The notes under the pieces are model-generated. The model saw only the letters and a list, made by a program, of their open reading frames with translations. It did not search any database and had not been told where the DNA came from. Of a stretch of DNA of 64,000 nt, positions 46,099-58,035 are shown piece by piece; within the stretch, counting starts at the first letter, position 1; each line of letters begins with the position of its first letter. This DNA is from Sabellastarte sp. h YS-2021 (lineage: Eukaryota > Annelida > Polychaeta > Sabellida > Sabellidae). The stretch is from assembly GCA_964017235.1 (NCBI GenBank), contig OZ024931.1:120601530-120665529 (forward strand), in the 5' to 3' direction. The position numbers and the translations under genes were made by a program.

Positions 46099-48490
46099 AT
46101 GTCGGCTGACTTGTCAGTCAGCCGACATTATGTCGTCACTCTGTGGCGTTGGCGTCCGCGTCCGCATGAACAACTTCTCCTCCAAAACTACAAGGCCTAG
46201 AGACATGCTGTTTTTTTAAAAGATACCTTATCTGTCGAAGATGAAAAATTGTTCAAGGCATGCAAATCTGTTTGTTCGTCTGTTTGCTAGAGCCATTACA
46301 AGGGAGGTACCCCCACCAAAAGTGTGAAAAATCTCAACACTTTATCACAATTTTCTCAGTGACTATTGCAGGGATTTCTCTCATATCTTGCATCTATGTA
46401 CTACACCACAAGTAGATTCCGTTGTGTGAGTGTTAGACCTGGATCTTTCTTAATTATTTTTTTATGAATTTTTAAAATAATTTTTAATGCATTAAAATTA
46501 ATGAAATCATGCACTAAATCATTTACAACTAGAAAAGTATTGCATTTAGAGCATTTTGTTAAAATATGTTGTTCAGCTACTTTTTCCATACCTACAACAT
46601 GGAGAGTAACTTGGGTATCTATCTCAAAGCTAAGTGAGTAATAGCTACTTTTGGACTTTTCTGTAACTTCCTTCATGAGTAAAATCACTTGTAACTTGAA
46701 AACTATTGCATTTAGAGAATTTTGTGTAAATATGTTATTCAGCTACTTTTGGGTCAGCTATAACATAGTAAAATTTCAGATCTGTAGCTCATGGCATAGC
46801 TGAGTAATAGCTACTTTTAGGTTATCACTGTTGAGTAAATCACATATAACTTGAAAAGTATTGCATTTAGAGTATTAAGTTGCAATATGTTATTCACCTA
46901 TTTTGGGGTCTTAACATAGTAAAATCCCAGACCTGTGGCTCATTGTATAGCTGATTAATAGCTACTTTGAGGTTCTTACTCAACACTAAATCATTTATAA
47001 CTTGAAAAGTATTGCATTTAGAGCATTTTGTTAAAATATGTTATTCAGCTACTTTTTCCATAGCTACAACATGGTGAGTAACTTGGGTGTCTATCTCAAT
47101 AGCTAAGTGAGTAATAGCTACCTTTGGACTTTTCTGTAACTTCCTTCATGAGTAAAATCACTTATAACTTGAAAACTATTGCATTTAGGGAATTTTGTGT
47201 AACTATGTTAGTCAGCTACTTTTGGGTCAGCTATAACATAGTAAAATTTCAGACCTGTAGCTCATGCCATACCTGAGTAATAGCTACTTTTAGGTTATCA
47301 CTTGAGTATTTAGCTTCAGTATGTTATTCACCTATTTTGGGGTCAGCTATAACATAGTAAAATCCCAGACCTGTGGCTCGTTGCATAGCCGAGTAATAGC
47401 TACTTTGAGGTTCTAACTCAACACTAAATCATTTATAACTTGAAAGGTATTGCATTTAGAGCATTTGGTTAAAATATGTTATTCAGCTACTTTTTCCATA
47501 GCTACAACATGGTGAGTAACTTGGGTGTCTATCTCAATAGCTAAGTGAGTAATAGCTACCTTTGGACTTTTCAGTAACTTCCTTCATGAGTAAAATCACT
47601 TATAACTTGAAAACTATTACATTTAGGGAATTTTGTGTAACTATGTTAGTCAGCTACTTTTGGGTCAGCTATAACATAGTAAAATTTCAGACCTGTAGCT
47701 CATGCCATACCTGAGTAATAGCTACTTTTAGGTTATCACTGTTGAGTAATTCACTTATACCTTGAAAACTATTGCATTTAGAGTATTTAGCTTCAGTATG
47801 TTATTCACCTATTTTGGGGTCAGCTATAACATAGTAAAATCCCAGACCTGTGGCTCATTGCATAGCTGAGTAATAGCTACTTTGAGGTTCTTACTCAACA
47901 CTAAATCATTTATAACTTGAAAAGTATTGCATTTACAGCATTTTGTTAAAATATGTTATTCAGCTACTTTCTCTATAGCTACAACTTGGTGAGTAACTAC
48001 GGTGTCTATCTCAATAGCTAAGTGAGTAATAGCTACTTTTGGACTTTTCAGTAACTTTCATCATGAGTAAAATCACTTGTAACTTGAAAACTATTGCATT
48101 TAGAGAATTAAGTGTAAATATGTTATTTAGCTACTTTTGGGTCAGCTATAACATAGTAAAATTTCAGACCTGTAGCTCATGGCATAGCTGAGTAATACCT
48201 ACTTTTAGGTTATCACTGTTGAGTATATCGCTTATAACTTGAAAACTATTGCATTTAGATTATTTAGTTTTAGTATGTTATTCACTCCCTATTTTGGGGT
48301 CAGCTATAACATAGTAAAATTAAAACTATTGCATTTGCAATATTTTCTTTAAATATGTTTTTAACTTACTTTTTAAACCTTAACAGTTACTTTCTTACTT
48401 TCCTTCTGAACACCATTTCCAGGGCACAACTTTTGTGTCCCTTTTCTTCTGTCACTTCTACTCTGAAACTCAAAACACAGTCAGCTGACA
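46099..48490 (+). mobile_element. H6: hairpin-ended element with ~155-bp array
   Basis: Perfect 12-bp stem ATGTCGGCTGAC / GTCAGCCGACAT with loop TTGTCA (46,099-46,128), then a GC-rich GGCGTCCGCGTCCGCATG tract, a module-like ACTTCTCC..AAAACTAC, a 155-bp array and the distal arm GTCAGCTGACA (48,480-48,490, one mismatch). Confidence 0.8.
46400..48335 (+). repeat. ~155-bp array with trimeric period
   Basis: Marker AACTTGAAAA at 46693, 46848, 46999, 47166, 47438, 47604, 47760, 47914, 48081 and 48236. Spacings 155-151-167 recur as a trimer of about 475 bp; one trimer carries a deletion around 47,300. Units contain GTAATAGCTAC and TCAGCTATAACATAGTAAAA. Confidence 0.9.
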
Positions 48491-49029
48491 CAGAGCCCAT
48501 TCATGGACACTGATTGCTTGTTTTTAATATACAGTTATAATGACTTTAATTTTTAATTCCTTTTGTAAAAATAAATATAATACTTTTCTGGTGGTTTATA
48601 TTAAAACAAATTATAATTAACAAAATAATGTTAAGTGTTTTATTAAGCGTCCCGCAAGGGACGCTTGTTTGTGTATGGGAGAGCTTCAGGCTCCGGCGGC
48701 TCCGCCGGCTCCGCCAGCTCCGCCAGCTCCGCATTTTGTTTTCCTTATAACTCTGTAACCGTTAGGCGGATTCTTTTCAAATTTGGCAGGTTTAGGCAGT
48801 AGCCTTGGGGAATTTTTTTGAATATACTGCAGTGACATTTCAACCAATCAGAGAGGTCACATGACCAAAAATGTCTTTTTTCGATGGGGAAGCTTGTCCG
48901 GGTGATAACTTGAAAGGAATTTTATCAATTCACCTGAAACTTAGCAAATACATTCATTCTATTAAAATCTGGAAATCATTAGATTTTGGCATTGATTGGT
49001 CAAGAAATGGCCGAGTAATTAATGATTAA

Positions 49030-49719
49030 TTAATCATTACAAATTTTCCAAATAAGGAAAACACAAAAATGCTTATATCTCGAAAACCGTGCTAGATAGA
49101 GCGATTTCGACGAAATTTTTGACCCGCAGGGTTTCTCTGCAGAGTAGTTTTCCCAATTTTCAAAAAAATTTTCTCTCGCCCAAAATGGCGGCCATTTTGA
49201 ATTTTCGAAATTTTCACAAAAATTGCAAAACACAAAAATGCTTATATCTCGAAAACCGTGCTAGATAGAGCGATTTCGACGAAATTTTTGACCCACAAGG
49301 TATCTCTGCAGAGTAGTTATCCCAATTTTGAAAAAAATTTTATCTCGCCAAAAATGGCGGCCATTTTGAATTTTCGAATTTTTCGCAAAAATTGCAAAAC
49401 ATAAAAATGCTTATATCTCGAAAACCCTGCAAGATAGAGCGATTTCGACGAATTTTTTGACCCACAGGGTATATCTGCAGAGTAGCCATGCCAATTTTCA
49501 AAAAAATTTCTCTCGCCAAAAATGGCGGCCATTTTGAATTTTCGAATTTTTCGCAAAAATTGCAAAACATAAAAATGCTTATATCTCGAAAACCCTGCTA
49601 GATAGAGCGATTTCGACGAAATTTTTGACCTGCAGGGTATCTCTGCAGAGTAGCCATGCCAATTTTCAAAGAAAAAATTTCTCGCAAAAAATGGCGGCCA
49701 TTTTGAATTTTCGAATTTT
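49030..49719 (+). repeat. ~165-bp array in H3b
   Basis: About four monomers with ATGGCGGCCATTTTGAATTTTC (split here as ATGGCGGCC and TTGAATTTTC) and AACCGTGCTAGATAGAGC. Same family as in H1, H3a and H7. Confidence 0.9.
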
Positions 49720-51300
49720 CAGACCCATAGCTAATTACTCACCTACTCAAAATGAGTAAATGCGAATTATCTCTAAAAATATTGCAGATAGCCAATTTTT
49801 CTCAAATAAATCATTCACCTACTTTTGGGAGAGCTTTCACTTGAAGTTTCAGACCCATAGCTAATTACTCACCTACTCAAAATGAGTAAATGCGAATTAT
49901 CTCTAAAAGTATTGCAGATAGCCAATTTTTCTCAAATAACTCATTCACCTACTTTTGGGAGAGCTTTCACTTGGTGAAGTTTCAGACCCATAGCTAATTA
50001 CTCACCTACTCAAAATGAGTAAATGCAAATTATCTCTAAAAGTATTGCAGATAGCCAATTTTTGTCAAATTAATCATTCACCTACTTTTGGGAGAGCTTT
50101 CACTTGGTGAAGTTTCAGACCCATAGCTAATTACTCACCTACTCGAAATGAGTAAATGCGAATTATCTCTAAAAGTATTGCAGATAGCCAATTTTTGTCA
50201 AATTGATCATTCACCTACTTTTGGGAGAGCTTTCACTTGGTGAAGTTTCAGACCCATAGCTAATTACTCACCTACTCAAAATGAGTAAATGCGAATTATC
50301 TCTAAAAGTATTGCAGATAGCCAATTTTTCTCAAATAACTCATTCACCTACTTTTGGGAGAGCTTTCACTCTGTGAAGTTTCAGACCCATAGCTAATTAC
50401 TCACCTACTCAAAATGAGTAAATGCGAATTATCTCTAAAAGTATTGCAGATAGCCAATTTTTCTCAAATTAATCATTCACCTACTTTTGGGAGAGCTTTC
50501 ACTTGGTGAAGTTTCAGACCCATAGCTAATTACTCACCTACTGAAAATGAGTAAATGCGAATTATCTCTAAAAGTATTGCAGATAACCAATTTTTCTCAA
50601 ATAACTCATTCACCTACTTTTGGGAGAGCTTTTCACGTGGTGAAGTTTCAGACCCATAGCTAATTACTCACCTACTCAAAATGAGTAAATGCGAATTATC
50701 TCTAAAAGTATTGCAGATAGCCAATTTTTCTGAAATAACTCATTCACCTACTTTTGGCAGAGCTTTCACTTGGTGAAGTTTCAGACCCATAGCTAATTAT
50801 TCACCTACTCAAAATGAGTAAATGTGAATTATCTCTAAAAGTATTGCAGATAGCCAATTTTTCTCAAATAACTCATTCACCTACTTTTGGGAGAGCTTTC
50901 ACCCTGTGAAGTTTCAGACCCATAGCTATTTATTCACCTACTCAAAATGAGTAAATGCTAATTATCTGTAAAAGTATTGCGGATACCCAATTTTTATCAA
51001 ATACTCATTCATCTACTTGTGGGAGAGCTTTCACATGGTGAAGTTTCAGACCCATAGCTAATTACTCACCTACTCAAAATGAGTAAATGCGAATTATCTC
51101 TAAAAGTATTGCGGATAGCCAATTTTTCTCAAATAACTCATTCACCTACTTTTGGGAGAGCTTTCACTTGGTGAATTTTCAGACCCATAGGTAATTATTC
51201 ACCTACTCAAAATGAGTAAATGTGAATTATCTCTTAATAGTATTGCAGATAGCCAATTTTTCTCAAATAACTCATTCACCTACTTTTGGAAGAGCTTTCA
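49720..51300 (+). repeat. 133-bp array in H3b
   Basis: About twelve monomers (CAGACCCATAGCTAATTACT marker near 49720, 49850, 49983, 50116 and so on), collinear with the H3a array but without its clear 664-bp duplication. Confidence 0.93.
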
Positions 51301-51806
51301 CACACGAAAATGAAAAATTGTGAATATCTCGGAAAAGCTATTTCTTCTGCTTTAATGCTCGGCGGGAGATACACACCGCGGCAGTGGTCTTGACAAAAAT
51401 CTTTGTCTCCCCAAAAATGGTGGCCATTTTGAATTTTCAAAGTTTTTGCAAAACACAAAAATGCTTATATCTCGAAAACCGTGCTATATGGAGCGAACTC
51501 AACAAAATTTTGGACCTGCTGGGTATCTCTGCAGAGTAGCCATGCCAATTTTCAAAATATTTTTGCCTCGCCAAATATAGCGGACATTTTAAATTTTTTT
51601 ATTTTTTGCAAAACACAAAAATGCTTATATCTTGAAAACCGTGCTAGATAGAGCAGACTGCGCTGACTTTGGTTGCCACAACAGTATAAGGCTAGAAACG
51701 AAGCATTTTCTTAATACTTTAGCACTCACCTTTATATCCTTTTCGGGACGCTTTGTTTTTGCTATGCAACATTATCTTTTTTTTTTGCGAGCGATCCTCT
51801 AGTTTT

Positions 51807-52091
51807 ATTTGCTTAGATGCTTCTTGAAATTTCTGACTTTTCTCTATTTAATGTCTAAATTGATCTTTTAGTGTCTATATATACAAATAAGGTAAATTTA
51901 GGTAATGCTGATAAAGCAATTAAGTAAGACCATTTAAATTTAACATTCTAATAATGGTTACAAATATCTTACTTGTCTGGTAAAACAATTCTAATATATT
52001 TTATCCTTATGTAAATTTCAGAAAATATCTCAGGACCAGATACAATGTTGAAAGGGACTTTTCGATAGAAGTAAGTATTTGTTATCCTTAT
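51807..52091. other. No gene seen
   Basis: AT-rich spacer between H3b and H7. Confidence 0.5.
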
Positions 52092-53356
52092 TATGTCCAC
52101 CCCACTGGGGGGTGGACATATTATTTTTGCTTTTTCCGCAGTCCGCTGTCCGCCGTCCCACTTGGTTTCCAGACATTTTAGCCAACAGTTCTTGTCCTAT
52201 CTTTACCAAATTTGGCATGCAGGTTTATTGGGTTAATAGCTTGTATGGGATTGCTTTTGGTGATGATAGCTCTATAGCTAACTGAGTAATAGCTACTTTG
52301 CTACTTTTGAGTATCTCTTTGGTTTCCAGACATTTTAAGGAATGCTATTAAGCCTAGCTTTCTGAAATTTGATATGGAGGTTCATTGGGTTAATAGCTTG
52401 TATGGGATTGCTTTTGGGGGGAATTGCTTCATAGATGAGTGAGTTATTAATTAAATAAATGAGTAATTGGCTATTTTGAATTCTCAAAAAGACAAATGTG
52501 CTCATATCTCCTAAACCGTGCGAGATAGAGCGATTTCGTTGAAATTTTCGACCCACAGGGTATCTAAGTAATGTACTCTTTGTAATTTTTAAAAAATTTT
52601 CCCTCCCCAAAAATGGCGGCCATTTTGAATTTTTCCCAAAAATGACAAAACACAAATTTGCTTCTATCTCCTTAACCGTGCGAGATAGAGCGATTTCGTC
52701 GAAATTTTCGACCCACAGGGTATCTAAGGAATGGACTCTTTGCAATTTTCAAAAAAATTTCCCCTTCTCAAAAATGGCGGCCATTTTGAATTTTCCAATT
52801 TTTGCCAAAAATGGCAAAACACAAATTTGCTTCTATCTCCTTAACCGTGCGAGATAGAGCGATTTCGTCGAAATTTTCAACCCATGGGGTAACTAAGAAA
52901 TATACTCTTGGCAATTTTCAAAAAATTTTCCTCTACCCACATATGGGGGCCATTATGAATTTTTTGAATTTTTGCCCAAAATGGAAAAACACAAATTTGT
53001 CTTAACCGTGCAAAATCAAGTTATTATTTCGTTGAAATTTTCGACCCATAGGGTATCTAAGAAATGTACTCTTGGCAATTTTCAAAAAATTTTCCTCTTC
53101 CCAAAAATGGCGGCCATTTTGAATTTTCAAATTTTTGCCAAAAATAGAAAAACAGAAATTTGCTTCTATCTTCTTAACCGTGCAAGATAGAGTGATTTCG
53201 TCAAAATTTTCGACCCAACCAATGCAAAAAGACATGAAGCTGAAATAATTTACATGTACACTAAATATTTAAGCATCATTGATATATTTTACAAATGAAA
53301 CAGGGTCTTGTAAGAGTACTGTACAATTTTGGCAAAAGGTTCATGGGGTGGACATT
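52092..53356 (+). mobile_element. H7: hairpin-ended element
   Basis: Perfect 12-bp stem TATGTCCACCCC / GGGGTGGACATA (52,092-52,120), then GCAGTCCGCTGTCCGCCGTC, a module with CAAATTTGGCATGCAGG (about 52,208), a ~165-bp array, and distal arm GGGGTGGACAT (53,345-53,355), an 11-bp perfect inverted match. Short frames on both strands are array artefacts. Confidence 0.8.
52490..53225 (+). repeat. ~165-bp array in H7
   Basis: About 4.5 monomers of the AAAATGGCGGCCATTTT family, closest to those of H1 (shared CTTCTATCTCCTTAACCGTG and GACCCACAGGGTATC) although the H1 and H7 hairpins are unrelated. Confidence 0.9.
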
Positions 53357-53449
53357 ACACATGATAATGTGTGTTCTTCTATGCTATCCTGTTTCTATTC
53401 ATATGTCGCAGCTACTATCAACAGGGAGTCCTATTTCTAGTTAATTCTT

Positions 53450-53800
53450 TTACCCCATAGCATTCAAAGGCTGTTTGGTTATTGCTTTTCACCCATGGCA
53501 TCTGGTTAGGCCAGTGGGTGTGTGGGTTCCTAGGATGTTGATACTTAGTAGGGACATTGGTTGGGGGGGGGGTGTAGGTGTGCATTGTTGTGGTGTGACC
53601 TGGATTTGACCTTTGGCTTTGCTCTATTGACCTTGACCTTCAAAATCTTGTCCTTGCTAAATCTCCGAAAATGTAACATGTAGGAAGTTGATACTTCTCA
53701 GTGAAATAGGTTCTGAGGTGTAGGCGTGAACTTTGTGTGACCTTTGACCTTGGCTTCTATTCAAAGAATTTGGTTTCACTTTTGGCTAACTTTAAGTTAT
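53450..53800 (+). mobile_element. H2c: truncated H2-family copy
   Basis: Degenerate hairpin TTACCCCATAGCATTCAAAG / GCTGTTTGG, then TTTTCACCCATGGCATCTGG as in H2b, and about two monomers with GTAGGAAGTTGATACTT and TTTGACCTTTG. The GC-rich tract and distal end are missing. Confidence 0.65.
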
Positions 53801-54866
53801 TTCTAGGTAATTACTGCGTTTCTGGTTTTAGACCTCAAAAGTGTGTCCAGTTTCTACTTTAGTTTGACTCACACCGACTCCACTGACTATATTTATACCG
53901 TCTACTGCATATTATGCAGTGCATAACTTTATTAAATACCAGATAATAAAATAGTAATTGCTTCCTCGAGGCTCTAAATGGAATAGGTTGGTCATACAGT
54001 TTGTTAAAGACTTGTACATGATAGTGAATTTTACACAGTGGTCGGCTTGAGTATGAACCTTGATGAACATATATTTTTGTTTTAAAGTGGCTGATATACC
54101 TCATTTCTGAGTTTAAAGTTCAAAGTTGGTGTGTTACATCCCATTCAACAGCCAGGGTCATATTGGGACAGGTCCTCAACATTGTCACTTTTGGGTGGTC
54201 AAGCCAAGAGGTGATAGTAGTGGTTAAGTGCCAAGCCTGCTAACTCACTAGGTCACTGAGGACCTACCTCATTTCTGAGTTGTTGTGCACCATGGTAAAT
54301 TATCTGAGGCACAATATTTTAATCATTACTCAAAGAGGACAAAAAAGAAGGAAGAGATTTGTCAGGAAAAATTCTGGAAATTATATTTGCCTTATTTGGC
54401 CAAAAGATTTTTATTATTAATATTAATGGAACACATCAGGAAAATTTTCAATTTTTGTATATGTATCTTGTAAAATTTCAGTGAAGTCTGATATTTGTTT
54501 TGTTGAATCACAAATGTTTTTTCATATATCAGATAAATAGATTTTCAATGAATCTTCTTATTTTAGAAAAGGCTATGATGTTTTAATATTGTCTTTCTGA
54601 TTTTCACTTAAAACTTGAGCTGTTTTTCTTTGGATGATAATATATATCCTGAATATTTTATCATATCTGTCCGGTAATTGTTAGTAAACCTGCCAATAGA
54701 TATCCAGGCAGATAAACCCTGTCAGATGGATATAAAATGTAATGAAAGTTAAAACATAAGTACATGTTGATATTATTTATAACCTACTGTTAATGCACTC
54801 GTCGTTTATAGAAATTTTGGCAAAGGAAAAAAAATAACAACAAAACTCATGAATGAGCTATGAAAG
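53801..54866. other. No gene; possible tRNA-like SINE fragment
   Basis: 54,150-54,270 (CAGGGTCATATTGGGACAGG) resembles the fragment at 32,438-32,548. Otherwise unremarkable AT-rich sequence. Confidence 0.45.
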
Positions 54867-55318
54867 CTATGGAAATACTTCAAAAATATAGAGTCCAGAA
54901 GCCTGATGACTGAAGACACAAAAAGTTGTGCGAGTCCTTTTCTCTCTTTGAGTTTGTTGACTGCAATCGATGACAGCATCAGCTAAATCTATTAACATGC
55001 TGGTCCTGCTTCCCTGTGCTCTATCCCCAAAGTAGCCATTGACAGTGATGTATGTGTCCCCGCATTGAGATTCTGCACCATCAGAAGAGTCACTTGAAAT
55101 ACTTGTAATAACCAAAAAGGCCCAGCCCCCTAGAATACCCCAGTAGTTACCCTATCTAAGTCCCCTCTTTCTGCAAAAGCTTTTTATATATTGACACCCC
55201 ATCTGGATCAATGGAAATTAAGTATGCTTTGTCATTACAGGTTTTAAGATTGTATTTTTGATTGATCACTCCAAATTCTCTGGGTAAAACAGTTTCTTGG
55301 AATTGTGAACTTATATAG
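54867..55318 (-). pseudogene. Coding-like fragment, unknown protein, disrupted
   Basis: Minus strand. The upstream piece (about 55,318-55,159) reads QFQETVLPREFGVINQ and continues KAYLISIDPDGVSIYK to an in-frame TAG. After a one-base shift the text NYWGILGGWAFLVIT continues in an open frame to a stop at 54,867 (TYITVNGYFGD, ADAVIDCSQQ, TTFCVFSHQASGLYIFEV). Base composition and amino-acid texture are unlike the surrounding AT-rich noise. It could be a terminal exon with a sequence error, two exons, or a decayed gene. I do not recognise the family. Confidence 0.4.
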
Positions 55319-56038
55319 ATTGAGTAGATCATGGCATGTAGCTTAAAGCTATGTTGTCATGGTTCATATTTAAGCTGAGTATGTTTCCCTTGGGATTCCC
55401 AACGTCCTGTTATCCAGACTTGGTGGTCATCCTGCATTTAAGCCCACTCTTTCAACAGGGTCACATACTTCTCATTTTAATGCAAAACAAAATTCCAATA
55501 AATTACTTAAGGAATGGTGAGACTTCTCTTATGATTTTACAAATGAAAGAGTGATACTAAAATTTTATATTTGTGTCATAATGGAAATTATAGCCAACTG
55601 GATGTTTCCAAGGATGCAGTTGTATCTTTTTGATCATTGATCAAAAGGATCAGTTTCATTAGAAAATGTAATAAAACAGAGACAGTAGCCAATCCAGGAC
55701 ACTTGAAGCCCTTGGCTGACAGACAAATATGAATATAGTGCCAAGGATATACACACATGATAAATAGAGGAAACAATTGAGCAGCTGAAAATGCTTGATG
55801 CTCATAAAAATAAGAAAATATCCCAAAGGATGATTTGACTTGTTTCTAAAACAACATGCACTGTTTGAGCATTCGTATAGCATTGTCTACTGTCTAGACA
55901 TGGAGTGTTGTCATTTTTGTTTTCTCAGCAGACAAGGTTGCTGTCATATTAATCTGTTAACATTACTTACCGGTATATTCAAACTGTAGTTTGTTAGATC
56001 CAGTATTGTTGACATCTATATCTATGTGATCGTCTTAC

Positions 56039-56181
56039 CTCAAGAGAACCACAAGCATAAGAGAAATAGTGATTGAGATATATGTTATTGATTTGATACT
56101 TTGCTGTTATGGCTAAAAAATCTTTCAAGTTTTGATACTTTAATTTGCCCTCTTCAGTTTTAATTATTGGTATCCAGAGAG
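56039..56181 (-). other. Candidate internal exon, unknown gene
   Basis: Minus strand, 143 nt, open in one frame (LWIPIIKTEEGKLKYQNLKD and on to FSYACGSLE). Preceded by ACATAACACAG (acceptor form) and followed by GAG|GTAAGA (strong donor consensus). A following TTTTCAG near 55,784 could open the next exon. Function unknown; chance cannot be excluded. Confidence 0.3.
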
Positions 56182-57161
56182 CTGTGTTATGTTTGGCAGA
56201 AAACATGTAAACTGGAATCCAAAACTATTCTGGAAACAAATTTTGAATGCGAACCTGTTTTTATTGCATTGTTAATAGACTTGTGCTTTAAAATAAACAA
56301 GTGTTTTATACATTTTTTGAAAACCCACAGTAAAAACATTGGAATAAACTTACACAGAATACACAAATTAATTTGATATTGTTGGTAAACCATGTTATTT
56401 TGGTTAATTATGGCAATCTTAAAGTCAATGCATTTGATCAGAATCCAACCAATCTGGACACAATCAAACAAGTGAATTATTTAGTGCAATTCATTATATT
56501 ACATATATCAGGGTAATATTGTTTAAATTGAATTTAACATTTTTGAGTTCAGAATCCACGGTTCATCGAGTCTTTAAAAAATCATCTAGTCTAAGTGACA
56601 GCAATAGAAAGAAATTGTTTTCAGATTGTTTTAAAACTGCCATGATTGTTTTAAACCTGCCATGATACAAAATAATAAGTAGATTTTTGTCTTGTGCCCA
56701 ATAGAATTCTAAAAAAAAATAAGAATTTGTAATTTTAAAAAAAAAGGAAAAATGTTTCACCAGGTTTGAGCAACTACTTTCTTTGAAGTAAATGTTTGAG
56801 GATATTAATGGTATTCAGTTTTCCCTATTAAGAGTCTACTTTATTGTAGTTATCCTGTCTTTATTGACTTACTAAAAGAGAAAAAAATAAGTGACCTCAT
56901 CAAAATTGCTTTCCTTATAATTGTATCAGTGTAACTGGTGCAACCTGATCATCTTTGAATTATCTTCAACATTCTCCAATGATTTAAAAAAATTAATAGC
57001 TTACACAGTCTTTGATTTGGAGATAACGTTTCTCACAAAGTGGTAGTGACAGGGGATCCTTTATAACCACCTAGGAGCTACTTTATGATTGGATCTTAAA
57101 ACATCCAACCAACTTTTCTTGTCATTGATCAGTCACATTTTAGTAATCCATAAAAATGAAA
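56182..57161. other. No feature supported
   Basis: AT-rich; a small local repeat (ACTGCCATGATTGTTTTAAA / CCTGCCATGATA) at about 56,636-56,668. Nothing else seen. Confidence 0.5.
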
Positions 57162-57697
57162 TACCGTAAATGACCTATTTAGCGCATCCGCCCTTGTAAC
57201 CGCACCCTATCTCTTTTCAAAACAATATACTTGACAACTTCTAGTGGGTGGACGATTAGACAGTGACAGTGTACAATCGCGGTTGATTACAAAAGGTTAC
57301 TAATGATCGATTATTCAGCTTAAATCTTACCTTTCTTAATTGTTCTCAATATCCACATTTTTTAATATAATTTACGTATTTTACCTTAAATCTTACCTTT
57401 CTTAATTGCTCTCAATATCCACATTTTTTTATATAATTTACGTATTTTTACTTAATAAATTGACATTTTTGCCATGGATTTCGAGATTGTTTTTATCTAC
57501 CGCCATATTTACAGGAAGTGGGTGCTTTTGGTAGATTCTAAATGTCAGAACACCGTTATTCTTACCGGATTGACCTATACTTCATCCGGAAAGGGTTTCA
57601 TGATGGGTGCGCTAAAAGGGGAATTTTTTCCCACCAAAAATTGAATAAAAATAGACTTTCCTTAGCGCACTGTGCGATAAATAGGTCATTTACGGTA
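57162..57697. mobile_element. 536-bp MITE
   Basis: Ends TACCGTAAATGACCTATTTA (57,162) and the inverse ending at 57,697, about 25 bp with one mismatch, with TA at both outer edges. Contains a 66-bp tandem duplication (about 57,319-57,450; CTTACCTTTCTTAATTG and CAATATCCACATTTTTT twice). Confidence 0.8.
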
Positions 57698-57751
57698 AAT
57701 GTTTATTTAGATTGTAAAAATCTTGCTTTTTGTAATTGTTTTGCCACAGAT

Positions 57752-58035
57752 CAGTTGACCCGATACCCACCTAAACTTACGAAGTTCACCACTTTGTTCT
57801 TCGTAAAATCTTTAGGAAATGTGAAAATATTTTCCAGCAAAATAAACTAAACATTTTACATAGAATAGAGATAGGAAATTATTCAGAAGTGCTCAGTGTT
57901 GTTTAATATGGTCATCTTCCTATAGACCTAAAAACTGCACTGTCCCCCAAACACACATTTAAAGAGCTTCTAGCTATTGCCTTGTCACCTTCACAGTCTC
58001 AAGAGATTTGTGGATATCTCATTAGGACCTGACAC
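57752..58035 (+). pseudogene. Coding-like fragment, unknown, disrupted
   Basis: After a pyrimidine-rich TTTTGCCACAG the text reads LTRYPPKLTKFTTLFFVKSL in one frame. A shift then gives LNILHRIEIGNYSEVLSVV, a TAA, and YGHLPIDLKTALSPKHTFKE followed by LLAIALSPSQSQEICGYLIRT. The continuous sense across a shift and a stop suggests a decayed coding region. Family not recognised. Confidence 0.35.

Larger units (their letters stand above)
48641..51806 (+). mobile_element. H3b: inverted sibling of H3a
   Basis: Hairpin AAGCGTCCC-GCAA-GGGACGCTT (48,645-48,666), then a GGCTCCGCC minisatellite (48,690-48,735), module TAACTCTGTAACCGTTAGGC with CAAATTTGGCAGG (about 48,747-48,792), the H1-related tail, ~165-bp array, 133-bp array, and distal arm CGGGACGCTT (51,744-51,753). 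Collinear with H3a read on the minus strand, about 37 kb away. It differs in array copy number and carries two extra diverged ~165-bp units near 51,440-51,660. Confidence 0.85.
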
